DNA from: Trichopria drosophilae | Lineage: Eukaryota; Arthropoda; Insecta; Hymenoptera; Diapriidae | Length of the DNA: 64,000 nucleotides | Direction of reading: 5' to 3' | Assembly: GCA_030407085.1 (NCBI GenBank) | Contig: CM059584.1 | Location: forward strand, 68,207,501-68,271,500 | Shown here: piece after piece, positions 32,641 through 44,997 of the stretch | Position numbering within the stretch: position 1 is the stretch's first letter | Layout of the letters: every line of letters begins with the position of its first letter | Program-made: the position numbers and the translations under genes | Notes under the pieces: model-generated | Databases searched by the model: none | What the model was told of the DNA's origin: nothing | The model's input: the letters and a program-made list of their open reading frames with translations, nothing else

Positions 32641-33070
32641 TGTTTAATCCTTAGCGGCTACACGGCGTGATTTGTTTCCGGAAAAGTGAAATTGGAAGTC
32701 TAAAATCGTTGAAATTGATATAAATATCGACATCCGTCATTAGTGGACAGATGTAAGATGTGATTCCACGACATAGCAGTCCGAAAAATCGCATGGCGGC
32801 GCTTTGAGCGTTCGTTTTTTTAAGTGGGGTGAAAAGCCACCCCGGTATGGCCACAACCGTAACTCGGTAAACATTTTATTATTTTTATCGACTTGCTTTT
32901 GGTGTTAATAGACAAAAGAAAGGCAAGTTTTTGATATTGTACAAAAAGAAAATCGTTTGATTTGCTCCGAGGTCGCATTTCACTATACGTATATTATACT
33001 ATGCATGAATTTGAATTTGAACTAACATCAACGATTGACTGGGCAATTTCTTCGAAAGGAATTGTAAATA

Positions 33071-33265
33071 ATGATCAAGAACATTCTCCAGATCGACAAT
33101 GTCCCACAAACGGACAATCTGGAGAACGTTTCTTACAAACCAGCGATGAGGTGCGCTCTATGCGACCGGAAAAGACAAGAAATCGCGTGTTGGGTGCTCC
33201 TTATGCAAGAGACCGGTGTGCGAGGAACACCGGTACGAATTGTGTACAACATGTGTTAGAAAATA
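33071..33265 (+). pseudogene. piggyBac transposase C-terminal fragment
   Basis: Only the Cys-rich C-terminal finger of a piggyBac-type transposase remains. In one frame MRCALCDRKRQEIACW shows the first Cys-x2-Cys pair. After a one-base shift at about 33193 the strand reads CSLCKRPVCEEH and then YELCTTC before a stop at 33265. Cys-x2-Cys ... Cys-x2-Cys ... Cys-x2-His ... Cys is the family's RING/PHD-like tail, which binds the element ends. The catalytic part is absent upstream. TTAATCCTTAGCGGC at 32644 could be a decayed left end. Confidence 0.75.
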
Positions 33266-33555
33266 ATTTCACGATCATCTTTTTTTACTTATAATTCTTC
33301 TAATTTTCACTAAAATAACATTTAACAACGTTTTTATAGGAACAATTTTTTTGAATATGTTGTAATAAAACTCAAAAAACACAAATTTCATCATTTGTCA
33401 TTTTTTCCATTGAAAGATCGACATATACTGTTATTTTTGTATGGCTGTGGTGTATCTTGTGCGTACAGTCCTAAAATTTTAGCCCTTAATATTGAAAAAT
33501 GGCAGGCTAGTGAATTTGTTTCTAAAAAAGCCATTTTCGATGAATTTTCACATAT

Positions 33556-35579
33556 GGGACATTCCACGCCAAGCCAGCCACCTATTTTTTAACTAATGTT
33601 TAATTTTTATTTTACCAATTTATCATTGGTTGTACGTATAAATGTGGTATTTTAAGCCTAATATGAAATTTAAAAATTGCCGTAAAAAAGTGTTATTGCA
33701 CAATTTCACTTTTGGGATTTTACAGTCATCGTTTGATTGGATTAATTTTTACGCAAATGCAGGACGACAAAACAAAAAACTAGCAGATTTAATTTGTAGA
33801 TTTTTGAACGAGCTTTATGGAGAAGTTATGTATTTTCAAAAATATAAAATACACGTAGGTGAAAAAACGTTTCAAAGTTTTCAAGACCGATTTTCACGTC
33901 TTAGGCCACGATAAACTTATTCAGTAGAAAATTAGTGGTTTAATTCATTTAATGAATTAAAATGGGATCTGAAGATTTACATAGTGAAATTTTGGTTTTA
34001 AACGGTTGGTAAAAGAAGAAGGCCCCTGCGTAACGTGAAAACACATAGAACACAGGGGCCAACTATGTGCCATATTCAACATCTCATATCTCCGTCAAAA
34101 ATTATCGTATCAAGACGAATTTTTTTCTGTTTTAAAGATAATTTCATCCCCTCTCACGTCAATTGATCAAAATAAACATAATTTTATCTCTATTGCAGAA
34201 AAGAGTACAAAAACTTTTGGAAGCTATTTTAGGCTTTTAATCGCGTTCGAACCGCCAGCGTTCGTTCTTTGAAAACTCGGTCGTTCGAATCTTTGAAATC
34301 AGATGGCATGTCAATCCGATTGAAAATTGTACTGGAAATAGGTATATTAGCACCATTTGAAAGGTCGTTACCGTTACCTATTAACATATTGCATCAGCGA
34401 ATTATTACGGCAATTTAGAATATCTATTTAAGATACTTGTTATCGAGCTGCGAAAAATTCATTTAAACTTTCTGATGAGAAGATAAATTTCATATTTCAA
34501 ATCAAAGTTAGTTATATCCGAATTCGTGTGAATAACCATGCCTCGAAATGATCGTTGCTCTAATACCTTCAATTTGAAACAAAGGAAAATGCAAAGTTTC
34601 TAATCTTCGGCATCCTACAAAGGACGTGCATCAGAAATTTCATTGGTTAGGTGAGGGGCAATGGATTAGCTCCAAATGTCGTAAATGGACTAGCTACTAT
34701 ATATATTTGCGTCTCTAGTTGCAAAATTTGCTTCATATTTACACAAATTTTCATATTAAAAATTTTGAATTTCTGAGCAGTAAATTGGCGGCAGTCTACA
34801 GGTTAAACAGGCACCTGGAAAGGATAAGCACAAACCCGACCGAACACTCTTTAGGTGGTATACATCCTTGGCAATACTAACGCCGGCGGTTCGAACGCGA
34901 TTAAAAGCCTAAAATAGCTTCCAAAAGTTTTCGTACTTTTTTCTGCTATAGAGATCAAATTATGTTTATTTTGATCAATTGACGTGAGAGGGATAAAATT
35001 ATCTTTAAAACAAAAAAAATGGTCCTGATACGATAATTTATGACGGAGATATGGGATGTTGAATATGGCACATAGTTGGTCCCTGTGTTCTATGTGTTTT
35101 CACGTTACGCAGAGGCCTTCTTTTACCAACTGTTTCAAACCAAAATTTCACTATGTAAATCTTCAGATCCCATTTTAATTCATTCACCACTAATTTTCTA
35201 CTGAATAAGCTGATTTTTTTGTAATTTTTCGGCACACGTTTATCGTGGCCTAAGACGTGAAAATCGGTTTTGAAAACTTTGAAACGTTTTTTCACCTACG
35301 TGTGTTTTATACTTTTGAAAATACATAACTTCTCCATAAAGCTAGTTCAAAAATCTACAAATTATATCTGCTAGTTTTTTGTTTTGCCGTCCTGCATTTG
35401 CGTAAAAATTAATCCAATCAAGCGATAACTGTAAAATCCCAAAAGTGAAATTGTGCAATAACATTTTTTACGGCAGTTTTTAAAATACCACATTTATACG
35501 TACAACCAATGATAAATTGGTAAAATAAAAATTAACCATTACTTCAAAAATAGGTGGCTGGCTTGGCGTGGAATGTCCC
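33556..35579. mobile_element. Palindromic element with ~700-bp arms
   Basis: The ends GGGACATTCCACGCCAAGCC (33556) and the exact mirror ending GGAATGTCCC (35579) are flanked by ATAT (33552-33555 and 35580-35583). The arms (about 33556-34255 and 34875-35579) are near reverse complements. The loop of about 600 bases has no gene. Arm frames at 33642-33914 and 35038-35295 mirror each other and are not genes. Superfamily unresolved. Confidence 0.8.
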
Positions 35580-35583
35580 ATAT

Positions 35584-37560
35584 ATGACCACTTTTTTAAG
35601 CGCCATCTATAAATTTACTAATATAAATCAATAGAAATGTTAAATATATATTCAATAATTATGACCTAATCGATTAAAAGTTTTAAAACACTACACCCAA
35701 CACCCCCACAACTAATTACAACATTTTGGAAGTAAATAAGGGTGTAAATACGGCGCTAATGTTTTGATTGGCGGAATTTGAAATGAATCCTTGAAGTACC
35801 TTGATGCACTGATGTTTTGATAAAAACCCGGCCTACACGGAGAGAACTCTGATGATATTTTTTCATGGGCCTGTACGCGCTACAATCGCAACGAACTCGC
35901 CATGAGATACTGCGCCGCTGCCGGGACATTTGTGCACGGAACCCGTGCACTCTAGTACGCGCTGCTTCCGTAAACAAGGACAACAAAGATAATGATAAGC
36001 ATGAACTACGGTCAAGAAAGTCGTCCAATATTTCCACTGTGGTCCATGCGATTTACCCCCACCCGGCTGGTGAACGATTCTCAACCGAGACCATGAAATT
36101 TTTTCAACGTGCCGTGAGAGAATTGGCCCATTACGCGATCGGACTATTTACTCGTGGTTTTATGGTTCAACTCTACACAGCGGTGAGTTAATGTTTTGAA
36201 CACATATAAATGTAAATAATATACATTATTATTAAATATTATTATTATATTAAATAATAAGAATCTTTAGTGCCTTGCAATTTTAGCAGTTTCTGTATTT
36301 CAACCCTCCAATGTAAAAACACGTAAATGCAGACATTTTTATGAAAACTACGCTTTTTATACCAATTAATTAAAAAAAATATTATCCATAAAATTGTTTT
36401 GGCGAAAATTTAAAATTTGTATTGTTTACTGCAAAAAAAGTTATTAGTAAAAAATGAAGATAATCTAGAAAAAGTGTTATAAAAATATATGCGTCGTAAA
36501 ATGTGATCATAATATAAAAGTTTTATTGCAAAATAATATTCCTAGAGAGCATTGTTTCTCTTGTTTTATTAATTAATTAAGTAACTATTAATTATTTTGA
36601 TACTTTTCGCTTTAAATATAGATAAAATGATTGTATTAATGAATTGTATGGTATAATATATCTATGGTGTATTGGTATATCTTTGCACCCAAATTAAACT
36701 TTGGTCGGAAGAATGTTTTAGACCTGAAATACTCTACTGGTGTAAAACATTGACTGAAAGGTTTTATATTTATAAAGTCATTTAACGATGATAAAAATTT
36801 TGTTAAAAGAAGGTGTTAATGTTGTTTAAATTACTCTCTCTTTCACCGTTTGAATCACGCGCCTTTGTGGCGCTTCGAACGTAGTCGGGAAATACGCGCA
36901 CACTTTGAAACAACGCGTCCGAATTTGTCCGAATGTCCCAAAAAGTCGTTAGAACCGAGCAACAAATGTTAGAAAATTATTGCTACTTTCAAAATGCGGC
37001 ACTATTATTCCCAAATCGAATATTTTTTTATTTACCGAGCAGAATCAAACTGGACCTCGATAGAATGATTTATTTGTTTCAAAAAGCCGTTGGAATTGAA
37101 ACAAATTCTATATAATTTTTGCGTTCTTTTGTTTCCCTCTGCTCTTTGTTCTATTTAGATTTTTATTTTCCGTTGTTGAGAAATGTGTAATTAGGTTATT
37201 TTTGAATCAACAAATGAACAACAATAAATTTTCCCGTTTTTTTCGGTTGGTTGTTTATTTCCCCCGGGTTTAGCTATGTTCTGCCAGCTTTTCTACAAGT
37301 AGAACCTGATTATTTTTTGAAAAATATCGGAAGCCATTGGTGGGGGCCCATGTAATATAAGTAATCTTTTAGCAACAAATGAGTAACAATTAGTGGAATA
37401 TTTGTTTCTTTGATTGATTGTTTATTTCCTCTTATTTTACTTATGCTCTGCCAGTTTTTATGCAAGCTAGCGGAACATGCTTTTTTTTAAATATGGGATC
37501 AACAGATATGGGATTTGGGCAACTTTTGAGCAACAATTGAGCAACCAATGTTGGTACTAG
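35584..37560. other. Unassigned stretch
   Basis: No recognised gene. 35865-36182 is an open frame of about 106 codons before a good donor, ACAGCG|GTGAGT (36182/36183), and is more GC-rich than its surroundings. It could be an exon but has no recognisable domain. A CACGGAGAGA tip at 35836 has no partner. At about 37200-37560 there are two or three very diverged repeats containing CAACAAATGA...GTTTATTTCC...CTGCCAG. Confidence 0.35.
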
Positions 37561-37599
37561 TTTGGTTCCATTCTGACATGAGTGCTTTGCCAGCGTTTA

Positions 37600-39457
37600 G
37601 TACCTTCGAATTCGTTTCACGGGTTCCAATGTTCAACTCCTTAGGTTATCTCTGGCCGTGTGGCTTGACTTAAATACACTAGGCTTCACACTGCCTCTTG
37701 ATACCGAATAGCAGATATCAGATCGGCTTCTTGTGAATTCGGAGTCGAACCCATTTTCTTCGATAGCTGAACATTTGGCTTCATTGAGGTGGACGATGGT
37801 TTGCAATTTTCCATTCCGAATCTTTCCAACAATTCCTCCACATAGTTTTCTTGATCGATCCAGATCTTTCCTTGTTGAACATCTTGACTTATAAGTAGTC
37901 CAACTAAAGATTTAGCTTCACCCAGCTCTTTCATCTTAAACCTTTTTGCGAGCTCAAGTTTGGTTGTTTTCAACAACTTGATGTCATCGGATAGAATTAG
38001 TAGGTCATCTACGTAGACTCCGATGATTAAAAACTTTTGATGTGACACGTTTAATATAAATACAGGGTTCGATACTCGTAGCTTTGAAATTCATTTCCAT
38101 TAATGTTAAATCTAGTTTTTGATTACAGGAGCGTCCTCCTTTCTTCAACCCGCAGATTGCCTTATTCAATTTCCAGACTTTATCTGTTTCAGTTTTGTCG
38201 CTTAACTCTTCCGGGGACCGAACGTAGTTTTCTTCGTACAATTCGCTTTGAAAGTATGCTGTAACCACGTTCATCTGGTGCACGTTTATGTTAAGTTTGG
38301 CAGCTAAGGCACATAAGACTCTAATTGATGTATTCCTTATGACTAGTGAATACGTTTCTTCGTAGTCTATCCCCTTCTTCTGACGACATCCTCGTGCGAC
38401 TAATCTTACCTTGTATTTTATTTTACCGACTAATTCTCTCTTAATCTTGAATACCCAACGCGTGTCCAAAATCGTTTTTCCCTCCGGTAAGGATGCTAAC
38501 ACCATGTCTGGTTCTCCATTAGTGATCTTCTTCCTTCTTCAATTGCTCGACTCCAGTGTTTTCTTGATGTACCACTTAAAGCTTCCTTAGCCGAACTCGG
38601 TTCCAAAATCTCCACTTTTTGCTGCTTCCAGACGCAAGTCACATAATCATTCATTTTTCTTGGTTTAGGTTGTCTGGCTGTTCTTCACCAACTTCAGGCA
38701 TGATATTTTCCTATATTACCTCCGTACTAGCATCATCCTCTTGTGTTGATTCATCATCTTTTGAAAAATCTGAAGCCGATTCGAATGAAAGCGAGAACAA
38801 TTGATTTTCTTCAATTTCCTCATCCTCTGCTTCGCCTTCCTATTCTGATTCTGGTTCTAGGAACGCGTAACAATTTCCATCATTCTCAGGTCGTCTTTTC
38901 TTCTGATCGTTCGCCATTTCTAAAAACACTACGTCCCGACTGCAGGTTACAGTGTGAATTTCTGGGTTAAGTAGTCGATACCCATTCAACACCTCGCTAT
39001 ACCCCAAAAAAATTAACTTTTTCGCTTTCGAGTCGTACTTTTTTCTCAATTGCTTAGGGACATGAGCAAAGGCCCTACAGCCCAAAACTCTCAAATGGTT
39101 TAAACTTGGCACTTTTTCAGTCCATTTCTCTTCTAGTGTTTTCCACTTTAAGGTCGGAACGGCTGATCTATTGATCAGATAGACTGCAGTCGCTACTGCC
39201 TCTGTCCAAAATGTTTTTGGTAGGTTCGCACTAAATAACATTGATTTTGCTTTTTCCACAATGGTTCGATTCGCTCTTTCGGCCAAACCATTTTGTTCCG
39301 GCGTATATCTTACCGAGCACTGGTTCTTGATGCCTGTCTGTTTTAGCAAGTCTTGCAATTCTTTGCCCACATACTCCCGTCCACTGTCCGTTCGCAAAAT
39401 TCGTATTTCCCTCCCAGTCTCAAGCTCAACCAATGCTATATACACCCCAACGGGCAC
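37600..39457 (-). pseudogene. Copia-type pol, truncated and frameshifted
   Basis: Ty1/copia polyprotein remains on the minus strand. From 39457 down: integrase core with RTDSGREYV (second Asp) and YTPEQNGLAERANRTIVEKA (Glu), the copia-type CRAFAHVPKQLRKKYDSKA linker, then a degenerate spacer with several stops (about 38840-38510). The reverse transcriptase follows, with DTRWVFKIKREL, RLVARGCRQKKGIDYEETYS, GVYVDDLLILSDD (the YVDD box) and, after a shift, SLVYLSQATRPEIT leading towards RNase H. Gag, protease, the first integrase Asp and both LTRs are missing. The 5' side is cut near the inverted repeat at 39524. Non-functional. Confidence 0.88.
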
Positions 39458-39523
39458 GAAAGTCCCGAATGTTTCTAAAACGTTTTTAGAACGTTCCAGA
39501 AACGTTCCAAAAACGCTTTAGAA

Positions 39524-40303
39524 CCATTCGATTCCGAAAAAAAACCTACCTCCGAATGTAGGTCGATTCCGGTCTTTTAGATACACACTGTATAGCCGGT
39601 AACTCTTTTCACTCACGCTATCGATAACGTCGCTCCCTTTTGCGGATTCGTGAACATTCTTCCTTTCTCCTTCTTCCTTTCTCTTGGCATATTATTCTAT
39701 TATGTTACTCATAGATACACCACAAGAAAAAGAAATCTAAAGTGTGAAAGCACGATTCAAAGCGAAGGTATGATGAGTCGAATAAACCTAGGAGGGAGGC
39801 AGCATATAGTGCTTTTTTTATGGAATAGAAGAATGCAGAAAAATGGTATGTTGACTAGTGTGCGTCGTCCCATATCACACCAAATGGAAATCTTGAAGAA
39901 GGACGCAAATTGGAAAACGAAGGTATCGTCACAGCCGGCCATCAACGTCTGGAGGTGGAAAGAATGGGTAACGTAAAAATCATACCAAAATTATTAATTC
40001 TATTCCATAAAAAAGGCACTATATGCTGCCTCCCTCCTAGGTTTATTCAACTGATCATACCTTCGCTTTGAATCGTGCTTTCACACTTTAGATTTCTTTT
40101 TCTTGTGGTGTATCTATGAGTAACATAATAGAATAATATGCCAAGAGAAAGGAAGAAGGAGAAAGGAAGAATGTTCACGAATCCGCAAAAGGGAGCGACG
40201 TTTCCGATAGCGTGAGTGAAAAGAGTTACCGGCTATACAGGGTGTATCTAAAAGACCGGAATCGACCTACATCCGGAGGTAGGTTTTTTTCGGAATCGAA
40301 TGG
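39524..40303. repeat. 780-bp inverted repeat
   Basis: CCATTCGATTCCGAAAAAAA at the left is mirrored at 40284-40303, with arms of about 320 bases (for example AAGGTATGATGAGTCGAATA against TATTCAACTGATCATACCTT). Within each arm is a TACAGGGTGTATC or TACAGTGTGTATC tip pointing outward, so two mariner-type end fragments may be joined head to head. No genes. Confidence 0.75.
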
Positions 40304-40491
40304 CGCTGGAAATAATTTTCTGAAATGCAGGGTTTTTTAATTTTTTTTTTAATTGGATATTTAAAATCTGTCCGAGGACAATGAGAAAATTGTTTGATAG
40401 ATATATTTACATTTTGAAGAAAAGCCGCCCACTAGCAGCAATCTTATCGGATTACCTAAATTTACAGACTATTATTTCTAACTTAGAGTAT

Positions 40492-43400
40492 CTATTTAAA
40501 TCTTGACTGGAGGTCCAGAGGATTAGTTTTTTTTAGTCGGTTCACACTGTGTTCCAGTAGTTTCACTGCTTTTTTATTTGGATGAATCCTTAATCGATTT
40601 TGGTATTTTTCACTAAATGACATAATCTCACTTTTAACTGTTGGCACTTTTAAGTCACTGTGGATTACTTCGTTTGGAACGTACCACGGGGCATTAGTAG
40701 TAATTCTTAAGGGATTACACCACTGTAAAATTTGAAAAATCAAAAAATTTTTATGGCTTAAAAATTCCTTTGAACCCTCTAGAATACGAAGAAAAAAGTT
40801 TTATACGTGACACTAATTTTTTTCATCGAAATTTCGAGCAATGTACCGAACAAGGCGGGCGACTCCGAAACGGTATTTAAGTATAAATCCAAACTTTAAA
40901 CGCGTTTTTCTCGAAACACGTTTTTTTATCCGGCAAGCAGTATAACTCAAACAATTTTTAATATTTTCACTCGAATTTTTATACAGTGCATTCAAAACAA
41001 CATTTCGAAGTAAAATACATACGGAATTTTTGATACGTTGCTTTGCCGATTTTATATTGCCAAAATACGTCACTTTTTTTAGGTAAAAAATGAACACTTT
41101 TATTGAAATGGTCGCGAATTAATCAAATATCAATATTTCGAAAATTCCATATGTATTTTACTAGATATACCATTGAAGATCATGAGGAATTTTTTTATTT
41201 GTTCTAGGTGCAAATTTCCACCGGCTACACCGCTTGCCGCGGACCCCTTTTTTTAAACAGTGCATCGGCAATATGGTCGCCATTCCGCCATTTTGTGATA
41301 TTTTCTAATGAAAAAAATTGTAGACGTATTTCAATATATGATAATGATTTTCTGTAAATATGAATACTTAATTTCATTTCCTTCCATTACAACAAAATTT
41401 TCAAAAAAGAGTTATTTTTTTGGCCATTACAGTGGTGTAACCGCTTAAGGTCTTAGCTTGGAATCTTTGTATGATCTCGATATTAGAGATCGAAGCACAT
41501 CCCCACAGCTGAATCCCATAGGTCCAAACGGGTTTTATGATTGCCTTGTATAATAGTATTTTATTTTCTAGTGATAGCTAGGAGTTTCGTCCAAGTGACC
41601 AGTACATTTTTCTAAATTTTAATCCAAGTTGCTTCCGTGTTGTCCAAATGTGCTTTTTCCATGTAAGCCTCCTGTCAAGATGAATACCGAGGTACTTAAC
41701 TTCTTCCGCTTGGGGTAAGTTTTTATTGTTGAGTGAGATCGGTGGACAATTTCCGGTTCGTGTAGTGAATGTAACGTGAGTAGATTTTGTTTCGTTGACT
41801 TTAATCCGCCACTTATTTAGCCAGTCCGGCACTTAATTGAGATGGTTTTGAAGGTTGAGTGAGGCTTGTATAGGGTTTTTATGCGATGCAATAATCACTG
41901 TATCATCAGCCAATGTAGCTGTTTCAGTATTGTGCTGTTGTGGAAGATCTGACGTAAAGAGCAAATATAGGACTGGTCCAAGAACACTGCCCTGAGGGAC
42001 ACCTGATTTAATGGGAAGTATTTCAGATTGCTCGTCTTTTTGTCTGACAAAGAAGTATCTGTCACTAATATAGGACTTTAGTAATAAATAGAGGCTATGA
42101 GGTAAATTAATTTTGATTTTGTATAGAAGACCTTCGTGCCATACCTTATCGAATGCTTGCCTGATATCTAAGAAGGCTGTAGAACAATATTCCTTCTCTT
42201 GTATCGACTTATTTATAACCTTCACGACGTTATGAACTTGTTCCACGGTTCCGTGCTGCCTGCTAAATCCGAATTGATAATCGGGAATTAAATTTTCTCT
42301 CTCTACTACATGTACTAGTCTTTTTAATACGATTTTCTCCAATATTTTGGGGAAATTTTAATAATGGGTCTTTAGGATTTCACTTCTTCCAGGTTTTTCC
42401 CAGGTTTTGGAATCATGATAATTTGTGCGACTTTCCATGAATCGGGAAAATATCTTATTCTTAGTACTGCATTGAATAATATTGTTAACATTCTAACTGC
42501 TTTTTCTGGTAACTCTTTGACAACTCGACTTGTAATGAGATCAAAACCAGGAGCCTTTTTTATGTGTAGACCTTTAATTATACCTTTAACCTCTTGTATC
42601 TTTATAGGGTTGATAATTTCTGTTTTTGTAGGTGGGAGTTCTAAATAATATAGAATTTCTTTCTCTTTGCTTGCTGATACTATCGAGTTAAAAGATGTAA
42701 ATACTTTTTCTAGGTAATGTGCAAATGTAGTAGCTTTATCATGGTCTGTTTTTACCCAATTTCCATCATCCCCCATAATGGGCGGAACGTATTGCTGTGG
42801 ATGCTTAATTTTCCTCGTAGCTTTCCATAGTGAATAATCTGATGCTTCGGTAGGAGTTAAGGCTTCTAGATAATTTTTAATGGATTCATTTCTCAGATTA
42901 TTTAGTAGTTTTTTAAGGTTTTTCACAGCTTGGTTGAATCTCTGTTTATCTTTAGTATTACGTGTAAGTTGCCATTGTTTCCTTAATTTGCGTTTTTCAG
43001 CAATATTCTGTTTGATACATATCGGTAAAGTTTCCACATTTATAAGCGCGGTTTCGTTGGGAGTAGATTCCTGCGCTACCTGTTGTATAACTTCAGTAAA
43101 TTCCTTAACGGCCACCTCCAAATCCACTTCAGATTTTAATGGGATATTACAGCAAATTTCCTCCTCTAGTTTACGTTTGAAAGCATACCAATCCGTCTTT
43201 CTATTGGAGATTGTGGGGGACTTTTGTTTGACCATAACTTGAGTGCTGATATTGATTAAGACAGGTGAGTGATCCGATGATAGGTCTAAGCAGGGCTCTG
43301 TATTTAAGTAATTTCTTGCGATTCCTTTTGTGACTGCAAAGTCAATCACATCCTGAATTTTTTTTCTGTCGGTTGGCCAATAAGTAGGTTGACCCGTTGA

Positions 43401-43808
43401 TACTTCACTTAATCTATTTTTTGTGATAGATTTCATTAATTCTCTACCTTTAGGGTTTTCTAGTCTGGATTCCCATTGCTGATGTTTAGCGTTGTAATCA
43501 CCACCTGCTATGAACCTAGGTCCAAGCGATTTGAAGAACTCTGTGAATAGTTCTTCTTTGATATTATATTTGGGAGGACAGTATATAGCTGATATAGTAA
43601 TAGGTCCACTCCAGTTTTCTACAATGATACTGGCAGCTTGCAAATAATCAAGTTGAACTGGTTGCAATTCGTGATATTTAATTGATGTTTTAATTATGAC
43701 TGCTGATCCTCCATGGGCCTTGTTGTCTGGATGTTTTGCATGGATTATTTGGTATTTCGGAATTTTAAGATAACTCCGATCAGTAAAGTGCGTCTCGGAT
43801 ATTAGCAT
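40492..43808 (-). pseudogene. Jockey ORF2: endonuclease and reverse transcriptase
   Basis: ORF2 starts just after ORF1 (VVWNANGLL at about 44560, then the solo LTR) and is open from 43808. The apurinic-type endonuclease shows SETHFTD, SAIYCPP, GGDYNAKHQQW and SSDHSPVLI. The reverse transcriptase shows IPKPGKN, a frame break near 42370, QFGFSRQHGTVEQV, TAFLDIRQAFDKVWHEGL, SGVPQGSVLGPVLYLLF and LADD (the usual FADD box with Leu). It continues KYLGIHLDRRLTW after a stop at 41833, then, beyond the 731-bp insertion, ITTNAPWYVPNEVI and the end near 40492. The enzyme nicks the target and primes reverse transcription there. Several stops and frameshifts plus two insertions make it inactive. Confidence 0.9.
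40713..41443. mobile_element. 731-bp TIR element in Jockey ORF2
   Basis: CTTAAGG (40706-40712 and 41444-41450) flanks inverted ends containing TTACACCACTGTAA and TTACAGTGGTGTAA. Skipping the element and one duplication restores the Jockey frame through the NAPWYVPN motif. The 7-bp (perhaps 8-bp) duplication suggests hAT-like. No coding region. Confidence 0.85.
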
Positions 43809-43844
43809 AATATCAACCTTTTTCGACTAAAAAGGTTTGTAACT

Positions 43845-44517
43845 TGTAACCATTCCGTTAGGGACAAGGTTATTTACTTTTAAGAGATATAGAATATCCT
43901 GTTTCTATGCTGAAATCTTTAGTCAATCCGAGTCTGCGCTATATTAGCAGCGACCAACTACCCGGAATTCGGAAATAATCCACTTGGAACCAAGATGAAA
44001 AACAATTTGAGAGAAATCCAAAAACCATACTAGTGAGAAGTTTATTGGGAGATAGTTGCATTTATTTGAGCTAATAATAATCAATACAAAAAATATCTTT
44101 GATAACCTCAGTGATTTTCAATATTCGTTACATCTGGAGTCGCGCGCAACTCCCTCACTCAACGTAAGAGTGACTGCAATCGTCACTCTTACTAGATATG
44201 CCTAAGAAGTTAAAATTTGGGCCTATTCGCCCAAATTTTGGCGAAATGCGACTCTTTCCAACTTTTCTTGGTGCTCGTCCTCGATCACACGGGGTAGCCA
44301 CGGAGACCTCCTCGGGTCTTGAGTTCGGGACCGAGGGTCGCTTGTCGTCCTTTCTTCTTCACGTTTCCGCATCAATTCTCCATCTTTTCAAAAAGGGAAA
44401 CGATATTTGGGCGAAATCGACGCACGAACGTGAATTCGCATTCACCTTAAATCTCGCGCATGGAAAGCCTCCACAGGGCCGTACAAAATTGTTGGGGCGA
44501 TAAAAGCAAAGGGTACA
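43845..44517. mobile_element. Solo LTR in Jockey ORF2
   Basis: AACT duplications (43841-43844 and 44518-44521) flank a 673-bp unit TGTAACCATTCC...AAAGGGTACA. Skipping it with one duplication restores the Jockey reading frame between KQEL and the FLVEK segment. The 4-bp duplication and TG...CA ends fit a Gypsy-type LTR. Orientation is unclear: AATAAA signals are on the minus strand. Confidence 0.82.
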
Positions 44518-44565
44518 AACTCTTGTTTTCGAAGTAACAAGCCATTGGCATTCCATACTACGATT

Positions 44566-44748
44566 TTAAGATAATGAGCCATTGGGCTTAGTAATCAGGG
44601 TCATAATAAGGTCGAGCAATTTTTCCACTCTTTCCATCATTTTATCCATCCTATTCATTATCTTTTCTATGCATATTGTTATTAATCCCAGGTGCTGCAT
44701 GTCCGCTGTGCTCAGCTGCAGGTTCACATTTTTCATTTTCCACCGCCT
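44566..44748 (-). pseudogene. Jockey ORF1, C-terminal end
   Basis: This is the part of Jockey ORF1 left on the far side of Transib. It is read on the minus strand after the CGCCT duplication and contains a short helical stretch (MNRMDKMMERVEKLLDLIMT) before a stop at 44566, two bases before the ORF2 region. A coiled-coil C-terminus is common in Jockey ORF1 proteins. Confidence 0.6.
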
Positions 44749-44784
44749 CACACTGTGCCCGAAGTGAATTGTCGCAGAAAAACC
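44749..44784 (+). promoter_or_regulatory. Transib left end, signal-like
   Basis: Heptamer CACACTG, spacer TGCCCGAAGTGAATTGTCGC, then AGAAAAACC. It differs from the right-end heptamer only at position 5. The nonamer is one base from the V(D)J consensus ACAAAAACC, but the 20-base spacer is neither 12 nor 23. Confidence 0.75.
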
Positions 44785-44997
44785 ACCTTTCAGACAATAA
44801 TTGTTGACCGAATTAAACGATTTTCTTTTTAAAATAAGCGTAGTTAAATTCTGCAGAGATCTGTGTGGCTTGATTTCCAAAATACAGTTTTGTTTATTGT
44901 TAATTAACAATCAAATATAAGAAAAAACTTTCTGCGAAAAATTTATAGCAAACAAACTTCATTAAATACTAACGGAATTACTTCAATCTTGGTATTT

